A stretch of 64,000 nt of DNA from Lonicera japonica. Lineage: Eukaryota > Streptophyta > Magnoliopsida > Dipsacales > Caprifoliaceae. A model generated the notes under the pieces. That model ran no database searches, was not told the origin of the DNA, and worked only from the letters and a program-made list of their open reading frames with translations. The DNA is taken from contig CM038467.1 in the NCBI GenBank assembly GCA_021464415.1, positions 25,907,748 to 25,971,747 on the forward strand, read 5' to 3'. Shown piece by piece: positions 12,594 through 24,400 of the stretch; positions within the stretch are counted from its first letter, which is position 1; each line of letters begins with the position of its first letter. The position numbers were made by a program, and so were the translations under genes.

Positions 12594-14759
12594 TACTCAG
12601 AACATCACCGTCCTCCAACAAATCCAAATTCAAACTCCAAATATACGGTTTAAATAAAAACCACAAAATTGCGCCAAATCCTTGCACATTTAATATCTGT
12701 GCACACAACAATGAATCAAAATTCCTACCAAACTCTTCTACTATTCTTGCAAAAGTTCTACGGTCTAAAATCTCAACTCCGCACACAGTTAATTCAAAAT
12801 CCAAAGCCGCCACTGTCTCTAGCTAATCTTCAACTACGCGATGAGATTCAAGCTAAACCTAAACTAATATCCTAAACTAATATATAGAGAGAGAATAAAA
12901 AAAATGTTATATCTAATAGTACAGCTCTCAAAGCCTAGAATCAGTAACTGTACTATAATTCATTCAGTATATCGAGTCAAACTTATATTACAGTGAATCA
13001 AGTACAAATCCGAGCAAAAAACTTACAAATACAAAAAAACAAAAAAAAAAGCTATACTTGAAACATCCAGCTCCCAAAAACCTAACTTACTACAATTCTC
13101 TATATCGAAGACCGTTCAAGGAGACCGAACCGAGCTAATATTATATTAGAGTGAATCAAGTACAAATTGGAGCACAAAACCTTGATTCACGCCGCGAAAT
13201 GTGAGATTATGTCAGCTGAACTGGAAGAATATTTCGCCTGTACGGTACGGCCTCTGAACCCTAGCTTCGATTCGAATGCGATTTCTCTCAGATGCCGAGA
13301 CGAGAACTGCAAACGATCTTAGATCTACAGAGAATAGAAAATTGAGGAACCCTAAAAATAAAGACTGGAGGAAAGGTTGACGATAAATAAATAAATGAGT
13401 ATAGCGACGGGAGTGAGGACTGGACCTAGGTGGCGTCAAGACGTCAACCTTTTGTCTTCTATCCAATTCCGTTCCGCCCTCGTTATATGGAATGCGTAGA
13501 AAATTGAACACTAGACATCACATTAAATAGATTAACCATCACAGGAATCAGTCAGTCATAGATGGACCACTTTGTCAATCCTTGTCATTTGTTTTTCTAT
13601 GCCAATCCTTGTCATTTATTTTTCTTTTATTTGAAAAAATCTTTTAAAATAAATTTTAATAAATATAACTCTTTAAAATTTGACGCCGGTCTCAGTTTCG
13701 TTAGTTTTCAACTTTTTCAGATTAAAATAACTCTCGTTTTCCATTATCTTCTTCCCCTTCTCTTCTTTTTCTTTTTCATAAAAGAAGGCTATAAATATTA
13801 TTCTACCTTACCCTATTATTTATTTTCTTCTCCTGCTCCACTTCTCTTTTCACACTCTCACTTCAACACTACCACCGCGGCTATTTATTTATCATCTTTC
13901 CTCTCCAGTGAGTCAAACCAAGTGAATTCTCATAATTATTGTCAAATTTGGGTTTTTGGATCTTAATGATTATGAATTCTTTCAACTTGGGGAATAATTT
14001 GGGGGGAATAAGGTATTTGGGTTATAATGAATTCTATTGTCACCATCGATGAACGACCACCAGACGATTTACTGTAACTCAATGATTTTGCCAATGAAAA
14101 TGGCGTTCAGCTGCAAAAGTTCAGTTTCGTCCGCCACTACTATTGCCATGAATGAACCACCACTAACTTATTACAAATTCATTGAGTGTGGAGTTAAATT
14201 TTAAGTGCCAAAGCACCACCACAGCGGTTCGTCCCAGTGCTATATTTTAGTGTTTAGATTGATTGTGGGTCCTTTGGGTGCTATGTTTTAATAGGTCTTT
14301 TTTTATTCAAAATTCATGTTTTGATGAATTTGTTTTGATTTTGATTCCATAGTATGGATATAGATATGCATGTTTATGTTATATATATAGAGAGAGAGAA
14401 TGGGACGTGATGACAGAGATGGTGGTTGAAAATGGGGCTGGCGGCAAGCGTGGGAAGATAAGGTGAGGGTTTATTCGAAGAGGGGAAGAAAATAATAAAA
14501 GTGGAGGGGTATTTTAGTCCAAAAAAGTTGAAAACTAACAAAATGGAGATGGCGTCAATTTTTAGGGGGTTTTCTCAAATAAGGCTATTAGCGCAGGAGG
14601 TTAAGTCAATAAACCCTTTTTCTTTTTAATAAAAAACGGGCTACAAGGCCAATTATATTATAATATAATATCCTTACGCACCTCCTCAAAAATAGAACAT
14701 AAATGATGGAATTACACACTCGCTTGTAGAGACATTTACAACCAAGAAGGTCTTATGAC

Positions 14760-14893
14760 TGCATTGGAAAAGGGATATTTGGGGTGATCATCGAATCAGA
14801 TTCCTCCGAAATGGTTAATCTCGTCAATGGATTCCTTAATGCTGCTCGTCCATTGCTAAAAAAAATCTCTCAATTGGTCCTATTCAAAGATTT
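14760..14893 (+). pseudogene. RNase H-like domain remnant in array unit 1
   Basis: The frame beginning at 14769 reads KGIFGVIIESDSSEMVNLVN and continues for another 20 or so residues to an FKDL block, followed by a donor-like gtgagt at 14894. The ESDSSEMVNLVNG segment resembles the RVT_3 RNase H-like domain of plant retroelements and domesticated relatives, where E-T/S-D-S is the core acidic motif. Only about 45 residues remain and no complete gene surrounds them. A diverged copy lies in unit 3 (about 18375-18440). Confidence 0.55.
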
Positions 14894-15556
14894 GGTGAGT
14901 ATAATCACAAAATTTCAATTGAGTAGATTATAACCACAAAATTTCAAAAGTGGTTGATCATATAAAATTTCAATTGACGAAAATGAAAATATGTACTAAA
15001 TTTTTATAGCATTCACTTTTGGTTTGAAAATTCTTGACGAAATTTTGTGATTGTGTTATATTCATTGTAGAAATTATTTTCACTAAATTTCATGAATTTT
15101 TGTTATCTATTTAGTCCACGAATTGAAGCCCATTAAAAAAACTTGAATCGAAAAAGAAATGGAGAAGATCTAAATCCGAAAAAAATAAAAATAACAATCA
15201 TATCCTACTTCTATAAGAATGGAGGATGGGGGAAAGGGAGCCTTTAATTGCAAACTTCGCTTCTTACTTTTCATTGCTATCATTAACTTCTTACTTTTCA
15301 TTGCTATCATTAACTTATTTATTACAAGGATAAAATATATGCCAATCTATATACAAAACAATTAATATACCAGGAAAGATTATATATATTGCAATAGCAT
15401 CTAAAATTATATATAATAATTTTTAGGACACATTTTATTTTTGGTACAAAGGAAAAAATTAGGACACAATTCAAAGTATTTGCCTAAACCTGGTTGTTGG
15501 TTCTAGTGGCAAAAGGACAAAAACGTTATCACATTTCAAACCAAGACTCAAATCCT

Positions 15557-15579
15557 CCCCCCCCCCCCCCCCCCCCCCC
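15557..15579 (+). repeat. C23 homopolymer
   Basis: Twenty-three consecutive C. The equivalent site in unit 2 has 16 C (17326-17341), and in unit 3 the run is replaced by a T-rich stretch. Such long C tracts are uncommon in plant DNA, are prone to length error in sequencing, and may be mutable in vivo. Confidence 0.9.
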
Positions 15580-15878
15580 ATTTTTTCATGAACCATTAGA
15601 TTTATCATCATTTGTCTCCCGAAAATAAAATAAAATAAAAATTAGAATGCCCTAAAATGTATTGGCCCAACTAAGCTTGAAAAAATTAGGGGCTATATTA
15701 AATTACTAGGTCTTAATATGTGACAAATATACTTCTATTCATTCAAAAAGTATCTTAAATATAAGTCAATTCATTCAAAAAATATATTAAATCTCAACAA
15801 CACAACTCTTTATTTTTTTCATGCATTTTTGAGATTTAAAAACCATTACTCCTTATTATATTGATTGAGTCTGTTTCT

Positions 15879-15991
15879 GGTACGAATCGGGCCTTTTTAC
15901 CACGTTTTATGTCATAAAAACATTGGGAGGTATCTTTTAATGACGCAAAACATTCGTAAAAAAAATTGGTCCGTACGAACCGGTTCGCACC
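15879..15991. repeat. Dispersed hairpin repeat, copy 2
   Basis: Starts GGTACGAATCGG and ends CCGGTTCGCACC; the two ends are inverted copies with two mismatches in 12. The inner stem pairs 'ccttttta' with 'taaaaaaa'. It forms the right border of array unit 1 and is preceded in units 1-3 by the same 'ttgattgagt' context. Confidence 0.7.
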
Positions 15992-15992
15992 T

Positions 15993-17746
15993 GAAAATTG
16001 AGGAACCCTAAAAATAAAGACTTGAGGAAAGGTTAATGATAAATAAATTAAATAGTACAATGACGGGAGTGAGGACTGGACCTAGGTAGACATCAAGACG
16101 TTAACCTTTTGTCTTTTTTTTATGGTTTTTGCTAATTCCGTTCCGCTCCCATTACATGGAATGTGTAGAAAATTGAACACTAGAAATCACATTAAATAGA
16201 TTAATCATCATAAGAATTAGTCAAAGATGGACCACTGTGCCAATCCTTGTCATTTGTTTTTCTATGCCAATCCTCGTCACTTGTTTTTCTATGATTTGAG
16301 GAAATCTTCTAAAATATTTTTTATTAAACATAATTCTTTAAAATTTGACGCCGTCTCCATTCTGTTTGTTTTCAATTTTGTTAGACTAAAATAAGTCTCG
16401 TCTTCCATTATCTTCTTCCCCTCTTCTTCTTTTTCTTTATAAAAAAAAGCCCTAAATCTTTTTTCTACTTTACCCTATTATTTATTTTCTTCTCCTGCTC
16501 CACTTCTCCTTTCATACTCTCACAATCAACACCAATCGCGGCCATTCATTTATCATTATCCCTCTCCAGCGAGTCAAACCAAGCGAATTCCCGTAATTAT
16601 TAGCAAATTCGGGATTTAGATCTTAATTATTGTGAATTCTTTAAAATTGGGGAATAATTTTGGCCGGGGGGGGGGGCATAGGGTATTTAGTTTATAATGA
16701 ATTATATTGTCGCCATCGATGAATAACCACTGGATGATTTAATGTAACTCAATGATTTTACCGGTGAAAATGGCGTTTGACGGCTAAAGTTCAATTTCGT
16801 CCGCCACTGCTATTGCCATCGACGAATCACCACCAATTTACTACAAATTCATTAAGTGTGAAATTAAATTGCAAGTGCCAAAGCACCACTGCCGCCGTTT
16901 GTTCCATTAGAAAAACTTGAATCGAAAAAGAAATGGAGAAGAGCTAAATTCGAAAAAAATAAAAATAACAATCATATCCTACTTCTATGAGAATGGAGGA
17001 TGGGGGAAAAGGAGCCTTTAATTGCAAACTTCGCTTTACTTTTCATTACTATCATTAACTTCTTACTTTTTATTACTATCATTAACTTATTTATTACAAG
17101 GATAAAATATATGCCAATTTATATACAAAACAATTAATATACCAGGAAATATTATATATATTGCAATAGCATCTAAAATTATATATAATAATTTTTAGGA
17201 CACATTTTATTTTTGGTACAAAGGAAAAAATTAGGGCACAATTCAAAGTATTTACCTAAACTCGGTTGTTGGTTCTAGTGGCAAAAGGCCAAAAACGTTA
17301 TCACATTTCAAACCAATACTCAAATCCCCCCCCCCCCCCCCTTTTCATGAACCATTAGATTTATCATCATTTGTCTCTCGAAAATAAAATAAAAATTAGA
17401 ATGTCCTAAAATGTCTTGGCCCAACTAAGCTTGAAAAAATTAGAGGCTATATTAAATTACTAGGTCTTAATATGTGACAAAGATACTTCTATTCATTCAA
17501 AAAGTATCTTAAATATAAGTCAATTCATTCAAAAAATATATTAAATCTCAACAACACAATTCTTTATTTTTTTCACGCATTTTTGAGATTTAAAAACCAT
17601 TACTCCTTATTATATTGATTGAGTCCGTTTCTGGTGCGGATCGGGCCTTTTTACCACGTTTTATGTCATAAAAACATTGGGAGGTATTTTTTAATGACGC
17701 AAAACATTCGTAAAAAAAATCGGTCTGTTCAAACCGGTCCGCACCT
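15993..17746. repeat. Tandem array unit 2 (1754 bp)
   Basis: Begins with the same GAAAATTGAGGAACCCTAAA as unit 1 and follows it to about 16900, where 'cgtttgttccattag' joins directly to the block equivalent to about 15125 of unit 1. The central 0.9 kb of unit 1, including the RNase H remnant, is missing. It retains a C16 tract (17326-17341) and the terminal hairpin (17633-17745). Confidence 0.8.
17633..17745. repeat. Dispersed hairpin repeat, copy 3
   Basis: Starts GGTGCGGATCGG and ends CCGGTCCGCACC. It is the right border of array unit 2. The paired changes at both ends (GGTGCGG with CCGCACC) keep the stem better paired than in copy 2. Confidence 0.7.
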
Positions 17747-19510
17747 GAAAATTGAGGAACCCTAAAAATAAAGACTTGAGGAAAGGTTAATGATAAATAA
17801 ATTATGGGTCATTTGGGTGCTCTGTTTTAATAGGTCTTTTTTTATTCAAAATTCCACAGTATGGATATAAATATATATATATTTGCGCGCGTGTTTTGAA
17901 GAATTTGTTTTGATTTTGATTCTATAGTATGGATATAGATATGTGTCTATGTTATATATATATATATATAAAGAAAGAATGGGCATGATAACATAGATGG
18001 TGGTCAGAGATGGGGCTGGCGGCAAGTGTGGGAAGATAAGGTTAGGGTTTGTTTGAAGAGGGGAAGAAAATAATGGAAGGGGAGGGGCATTTTAGTCCAA
18101 AAAAGTTGAAAACTGACAGAATGGAGACGGCGTTAGTTTTTAGGGGATTATGTCTAATAAAAATTATTTTAGGGGGTTTCTCAAATAAGGCTACTAGCGC
18201 AGGGGATTAAGTCAATAAACCCTTTTTCTTTTTGATACAAAATGGGATACGAAGCCCATCATATTATAATATAATATCCTTACGCACCTCCTAAAAAATA
18301 AAACATAAGTGATGGAACTATACACTTGCTTGTGGAGACATTTACAACCAAGAAGGTCTCATGATTGTGCATCGGAAAGGGATCTTTCGGGTGATAATCG
18401 AATCAAATTCCTCCGAAGCGATTAATCTCATCAGTCCATTGCTAAAAAGAAATCTCTCATTTGGTCATATTCAAAGATTTGGTGAGTATAATCACAAAAT
18501 TTCAATTAAGTAGATTATAACCACAAAATTTCAAAAATGGTTGATCATATAAAATTTCAATTGACGAAAATGAACATATGTACTAAATTTTTATAGCATT
18601 CACTTTTTGTTTGAAAATTCTTGATGAAATTTTGTGATTGTGTTATATTCATTACATAAATTATTTCTACTAAATTTCATGAATTTTTGTCATCTATTTA
18701 GTCCACGAATTAAAGTCCATCAGAAAATTTTTAATCGAAAAAGAAATGGAGAAGACTAAATCCAAAAAAAATAAAAATAACAATCATATCCTACTTCTAT
18801 GAGAAAGGAGGATGGAGGAAGGGGAGCCTTTAATTACAAACTTCGCTTTACTTTTCATTGCCATCACTAACTTCTTTATTATGAGGATAAAATATAAGTC
18901 AATATATATACAAAACAATTAATATACCATGAAAGACTTTATATATTGCAATAGCATCTAAAATTATATATAATAATTTGTAGGATACATTTTTTTTTGT
19001 GCAAAGGAAAAAATTAAGGCACAATTCAAAGCATTTGCCTAGACCCGGTTGTTGGTTCTAGTGGCAAAAGGCCAAAAAGGTTATCACATTTTAAACCAAG
19101 ATTCAAATCCCTTTTCTTTTTTTCATGAACCATTAGATTTATCATCGTCTGTCTCCCAAAAATAAAATAAAAATTAGAATGCCCTAAAATGTCTTGGCTT
19201 AACTAAGCTTGAAAAAATTAGGAGTTATATTAAATTACTAGGTCTTAATCCGTGACAAAGACACTACTATTCATTCAAAAAGTATTTTAAATATAAGTCA
19301 ATTCATTCAAAAAGTATACTAAATCTCAACAACACAATTCTTTATTTTTTCACGCATTTTTGAGATTTAAAAACCATTACTCCTTATTATATTGATTGAG
19401 TCCGTTTCTGGTACGGATCAGACATTTTTACCACGTTTTTTTGTCATAAAAACATTGGGAGTTATTTTTTAATGACGTAAAATAGTCGTAAAAAAGATCG
19501 GTCCGCGCTT
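17747..19510. repeat. Tandem array unit 3 (1764 bp)
   Basis: Shares the opening block of units 1 and 2 for about 55 bases, then jumps at about 17805 to the 'gggtcatttgggtgct' block equivalent to 14265 of unit 1. It therefore lacks the first 0.9 kb that unit 2 keeps, and retains the part unit 2 lost. The RNase H-like remnant is present but frame-shifted after about 18440. The homopolymer is replaced by a T-rich run. It ends with hairpin copy 4. Confidence 0.8.
19410..19510. repeat. Dispersed hairpin repeat, copy 4
   Basis: Starts GGTACGGATCAG and ends near GGTCCGCGCTTG. It is shorter and more decayed than copies 2 and 3, and marks the end of the tandem array. Confidence 0.6.
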
Positions 19511-21040
19511 GAAAATTTCCGTATATTTATTATGATTAGCTCATAAAACAAGGTTGGGTTAAAATTTTAGGCTGGTTCAAACAGAGGGCTTCAATTGAGC
19601 TTATTTAATTATAGTCTTCATAGTTGGATTAAAATCTTTTTTGGCACATCTCACATTAATTCTTGGATTAGAGATGTTCTTTTATGATCTTGTACAATGT
19701 ATGCTATACTATATTTACTAATTCTTATTTGTAAATGAGTTTATCGTTGGCTATTAAGAAATTCGCACAATGTTATGAGTGTCATAAATAAACAAAGGAT
19801 AAAATTATTTTTTGCTAAGATAGCTTGGTAATAGAAAATCCACACTGGTTTGAGTGCGTTATATAAACAAAGGATAAAACTAATTTTTGTTAAAAGTTTT
19901 AATTATATGATTGTAATCTATATATGGAACTAAAACTAGTGCAGCTGTAGCTGCAGCACTATGTATGAAAGTATCCAAAGTGAAACTATTGAAAATTACA
20001 TGTAATTATATTTTGCATTTATGTGTATTTGTATTTTACCAAGTATTTTCAATTTTCAAATTGTACTAGTACAAAATTTTAATTCAAACATCTGTGCGGG
20101 ATAAAAACATAAAAAATCCTAAAGTTTGAGTTTACTTGATAAAAATATGAAAAATCATAAAGTTTGAGTTTACTTGTAATGTTGTACTTGATATTTAAAA
20201 ATTTGCAATTTTGGTTATAATACTGCCCCTGTAGCTAATGGAGGTTATGGAAAGCTGATTTGGCAAATATGGCGTGCCATATCAACTTTCTCTCTCTTCA
20301 ATTTTTTTTTTTAAAGTTTTAAAATATAATAACTTTTAATACAAAATACGGATTCAAATAAAAATTATATATTTAGAATTTAATTATCAAGACGAATAAA
20401 ATAAGATCTGATGTGATAGCAAAATTATAAAAGTAATATTAATATATATATATATATATATTAATTAATACAAAGAGAAAAGTAATTAAAATTTATATTT
20501 TAATATTATAAATTTTAATATTAAAATCTATTTAGATTTCAGTTCGTTTGAATTGAGAGAATGAGAAAGAAAGGAAAGAAAAAGAAAATAAATTTATAAG
20601 AGGAAGTGAAGAGGAAACACAGGGATTGAGAGGAAATGTCAATCCTCTCTATTCTTTTATTTTGTTTCCTTCCAATATAGGACAGATTGGTAGGAAAATA
20701 AAAAAAAATTAATAATTTCTTTATATTATTTCAAATTTAACGCTATTTTATTAATAATATATATTAAATTACATTCATTTCTTTTCTTTTCTTCTTTTTA
20801 TCCAAACAAAATTTATTTTCGTTTTATTTTTTTTCATCTTTAACTATCTAAATAATAATAAAATTAAACTTATTATATTTTTTATTCTATTTCATTTTTT
20901 TCCTCCTAATTAACTAATTTTTTTTCATCCCTCCCCTCTGATCCAACAGGGCTGTTAGTTATTACAAACATTTTTTAAAATATTAAAAAAAAGGCGAGTT
21001 AAGAATGGAGAAATAAATGAAAAAATAAAACTTGCAGAGT
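19511..21040. other. AT-rich region upstream of the delta-COP gene
   Basis: No gene is visible. It contains (TA)n runs (about 20443-20461), long A/T tracts and, at about 20560-20960, purine- and pyrimidine-rich stretches that may be arms of a small decayed inverted-repeat element. The promoter of the gene at 21460 should lie in its right end, but I see no convincing TATA box. Confidence 0.5.
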
Positions 21041-21459
21041 TGTACAGATTCGATCTTTTTTGCTGCTGCTTCTTGTTTTCTACAATCGATTTTCACCTAA
21101 GGTATGTATCGATCTCTTCTCTGATTCTCCCTCTCTCTGTACATGTATCAAATTCGCGCCTCTTCATCATTCATTTGGATCGGATCTACATCTCTCAATT
21201 TGGAATCACTTGTGCATGATCCAAAAAGTTGCCAAATATGGATTGAAATTCTTCTCAATTATGATTTTACTTTACATGGATTTACGTTTCTTCTACATAT
21301 ATAAGGAGCGCGTGATTGATTTACTTATTTGTATATTCAATTGAGAACTGTTTGTACTCCTTTTTGAAAATTGAATTTGCTCTCCTTTTGTAGGTGTGTT
21401 GATACCAGCTACCTTGTTGCTTTTGATTGAGTGGCGGTTGGATTTCGAATAGTATCAAA

Positions 21460-24400
21460 ATGGTAAATTTCGTGTATGATTTGTTGTTTGTTTGGTTATT
21501 TCAATCGGCAGTTTCATTAGATACAATGTGGGATAAAACTTGTTAATGCAATATGTAGTTTGTGGAATATTTTACTTGTATTTTCGAGTCTGTGAACAAC
21601 TAAGACCGTACTATTTTGTTTTATTGACAATGTCTTTTTCTTTAATTTAAATTTTGGGTCTTTAGATTTGATTATCAGTATTTTGCTTACAATTCTCTGT
21701 TTGTGTAGGTTGTTCTTGCAGTGTCTATCACAAGCAAATCTGGAAAAGGCAAGTTCCCAACTCTTTGATTTATTTTAATTGTCAAAACAAAATTAGAGTT
21801 ACATGGACTACACCATTTTTTCTTGATATATTGTCGTCTACGTATATGACATAACAATGCATTGTGAACAAAATTAGAAATCTTGGATGTGTTAGTTTGT
21901 TTTTATGGGTTCTGAGGCACATACAACAAAGACTTCTCTAAACTGAATAGAGAAAAATGACTTAATTCAGAGTTCTTTTAATGGAATGAGAAACTTTCTT
22001 GAAAATCATAAAATATAGTTGTGTGAAGAATAACAACATTAATGGAAATATGTCCCCATCACAATCCTACTGTAGTAATAGAGGAAGCAGATTAGGCCTG
22101 ATCACATAGGCTGCAAGAATACCAGATTTGCCAATGTACAACTGAACACTAAAGCAAAATCAATTTCAACCGAGCATAAAGCAACTAAGAGTGAAACATT
22201 CATTAATGGTAGAGTAAAACACAGAGCCCAGATGATTTAATCTTACCTTCTCGACGTCTAATTCTTTATTACTACATATTCTAAATGCTGGAGAAACAAT
22301 GAGGTCTACACATGTTATATTTGCTCTATTTTATTTCGCATGGTTTTGCATGTTTCATGTTGTTACTTGAATCCCCACTTTAATTGTTGGGTTGGGGAAG
22401 GTGATGTTTGGATTTTATAGGGGTGTTGTTGATCTTGTTCTCATTTCGTGCTTCATCTTTTACTCTCACATAATCTAGTTTATAATTTTTTTTTTGTACG
22501 ACGTTATGTAGCATGCTTTTTTATTTCATGGATTTTTTTTATGTAGAAAGTTGTATATCCTCAACTGTTTATTTTTTTTCAAGTTTTATTTACTGTTGTT
22601 AACAGTTGCATTTCATATATTTTTACAGCCCTTGTTTCAAGGCAATTTGTTGATATGTCTCGCATAAGAATTGAGGGGCTTCTTGCAGCTTTCCCGAAGT
22701 TGATCGGAACAGGAAAACAACACACTTATATTGAGACTGAAAATGTGCGCTATGTTTACCATCCGATAGAAGCTCTGTATTTGCTGCTGGTAACAAACAA
22801 ACAAAGCAACATTCTTGAAGATCTAGAGACATTGAGGCTGCTCTCTAAACTTGTATGTATAGTATTACTACTTTTGTAATTGACCTGAGTTTTGCCCATA
22901 TTTGCATCTGGGGCAGAATCAGTAATGCAATTTTAGTACTAATGTTCCTTTTAAAGAGGGCAAATGTACTTATAATAGTTTTCCCCAATTTAAAGAGAGC
23001 CAACGATAGCTAATAAGTGCATGTATTTGTAATCTTTTAAAAAATTAACACTAAAAATAAAAAAATTCAAGCAAAAAAGGGGGAAAATTGCCCCACTTGC
23101 CTTCTCACGCCCTCTTTCCCTGCTTGCATCTGTTTCTCCTCCTCTGTGGTATATTATTTTTCTCCATATGAGAAAAAAAAAGAGGAAAAATTATGTGCCA
23201 TGCGCATTTATATATGATTTTCTTTTGTGAGCAATATCTATGCAGCTTGCACATAATTCCTCATGGTTACTCAGAAACTTTGCTAATTGTGATGCTTTTC
23301 AAGATATTCATTTGTTATAGACATACAACAAACCATGCATAGGTACCCGAATATTCTTACTCTCTGGATGAAGAGGGCATTTGCAAGATGGCTTTTGAGC
23401 TGATTTTTGCTTTTGATGAAGTCATCTCCCTTGGGCACAAGGAGAACGTAACCATTTCTGAGGTCAAGAAGTATTGTGAGATGGAGAGTCATGAGGAGAA
23501 GTTGCACAAGTTGGTAATGCAGAGCAAAATCAATGAAACTAAAGATGTCATGAAGCGCAAAGCAAGTGAGATTGACAAGAGTAAGGTTGGTGTTATGGCC
23601 TCTTCTTTCACCATATCTTATTGGTTTCTTAAATTATATCTACATTAATAGCAAAATAACATGACGCGCTTGTAATGCAGATTGAAAAGAATAGAGGTGA
23701 CAAAGGAGGGTTCCTGTCTCTACAGTCAATGGGTTCCAGTAGAGTTGATAGTGGCTTTAGTAGTGATATGAACATGGCTGGCAGTGGAGGTGGTTTTGGA
23801 AGTGGCTCTGGGTTCGGATTAAGCACTGATGTCGAGTCCTTTTCCAGCAAGTCAACGAAAGGTTTGTGACTGATTATCTGTCTGAAACTCTTTATATTGA
23901 TTTCTTAATAACATTACCACCATTCTACAATTAAAAATCGAAGACAATATCAAGGAATTGATTAAATGGTTATTTGCCATCTAAAATTTCTCAGGTAAAG
24001 AAATATGGGCATTTTTTGGTCAAATTATGTCTTCTTTGCCTCCTGAACTTTGAAGAGAATATTGTTACATTATTATTTTTTGGGTTGGTTCTTCTTACTT
24101 GTTGTTTCAATGATAGCAAAATGATGAAATTGAGGATAGGAGGGTTTCCTTTTTCTATCTATTTTTATTAGATTGCATACTGGTTTTACGTGAATTACAT
24201 TGTACCTTGTGATCTAAATTTAGTGGAAGTTTTCTTGAATTACAGAACCTGCCCTCCAACCAACCCACCTTTTTTTGTTTTTAAAGTTGCTTCTTGAGAT
24301 GAGTTATTTCTCAGTAATAAAGAAATGGAAGTGTTACCCATTTTCTTTTTGCGGGTGATTACATCCTTTTTGGTGTAATTCTTTGTTGCAGCAGACAATA

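Larger units (their letters stand above)
13337..15992. repeat. Tandem array unit 1 (2656 bp)
   Basis: Fullest copy of a unit repeated three times in tandem. It begins with GAAAATTGAGGAACCCTAAA inside the upstream region of the MACPF gene and ends with the hairpin repeat at 15879-15991. In order it holds a pyrimidine-rich block (about 13740-13900), a block around 14265-14640, an RNase H-like remnant (14760-14893) with a following intron-like donor, a foldback-like block (about 14890-15120), a C23 tract (15557-15579) and the terminal hairpin. Units 2 and 3 each lack a different internal part. Confidence 0.8.

Noticed and set aside
13212..13511. Minus-strand open frame of 99 codons upstream of the MACPF gene
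   Set aside because: It lies in the likely leader/promoter and the repeat-unit start; the related sequence in unit 2 does not preserve the frame.
13562..13966. Phe/Ser-rich plus-strand open frame of 134 codons
   Set aside because: Low-complexity pyrimidine-rich DNA in array unit 1; the equivalent part of unit 2 carries frameshifting differences.
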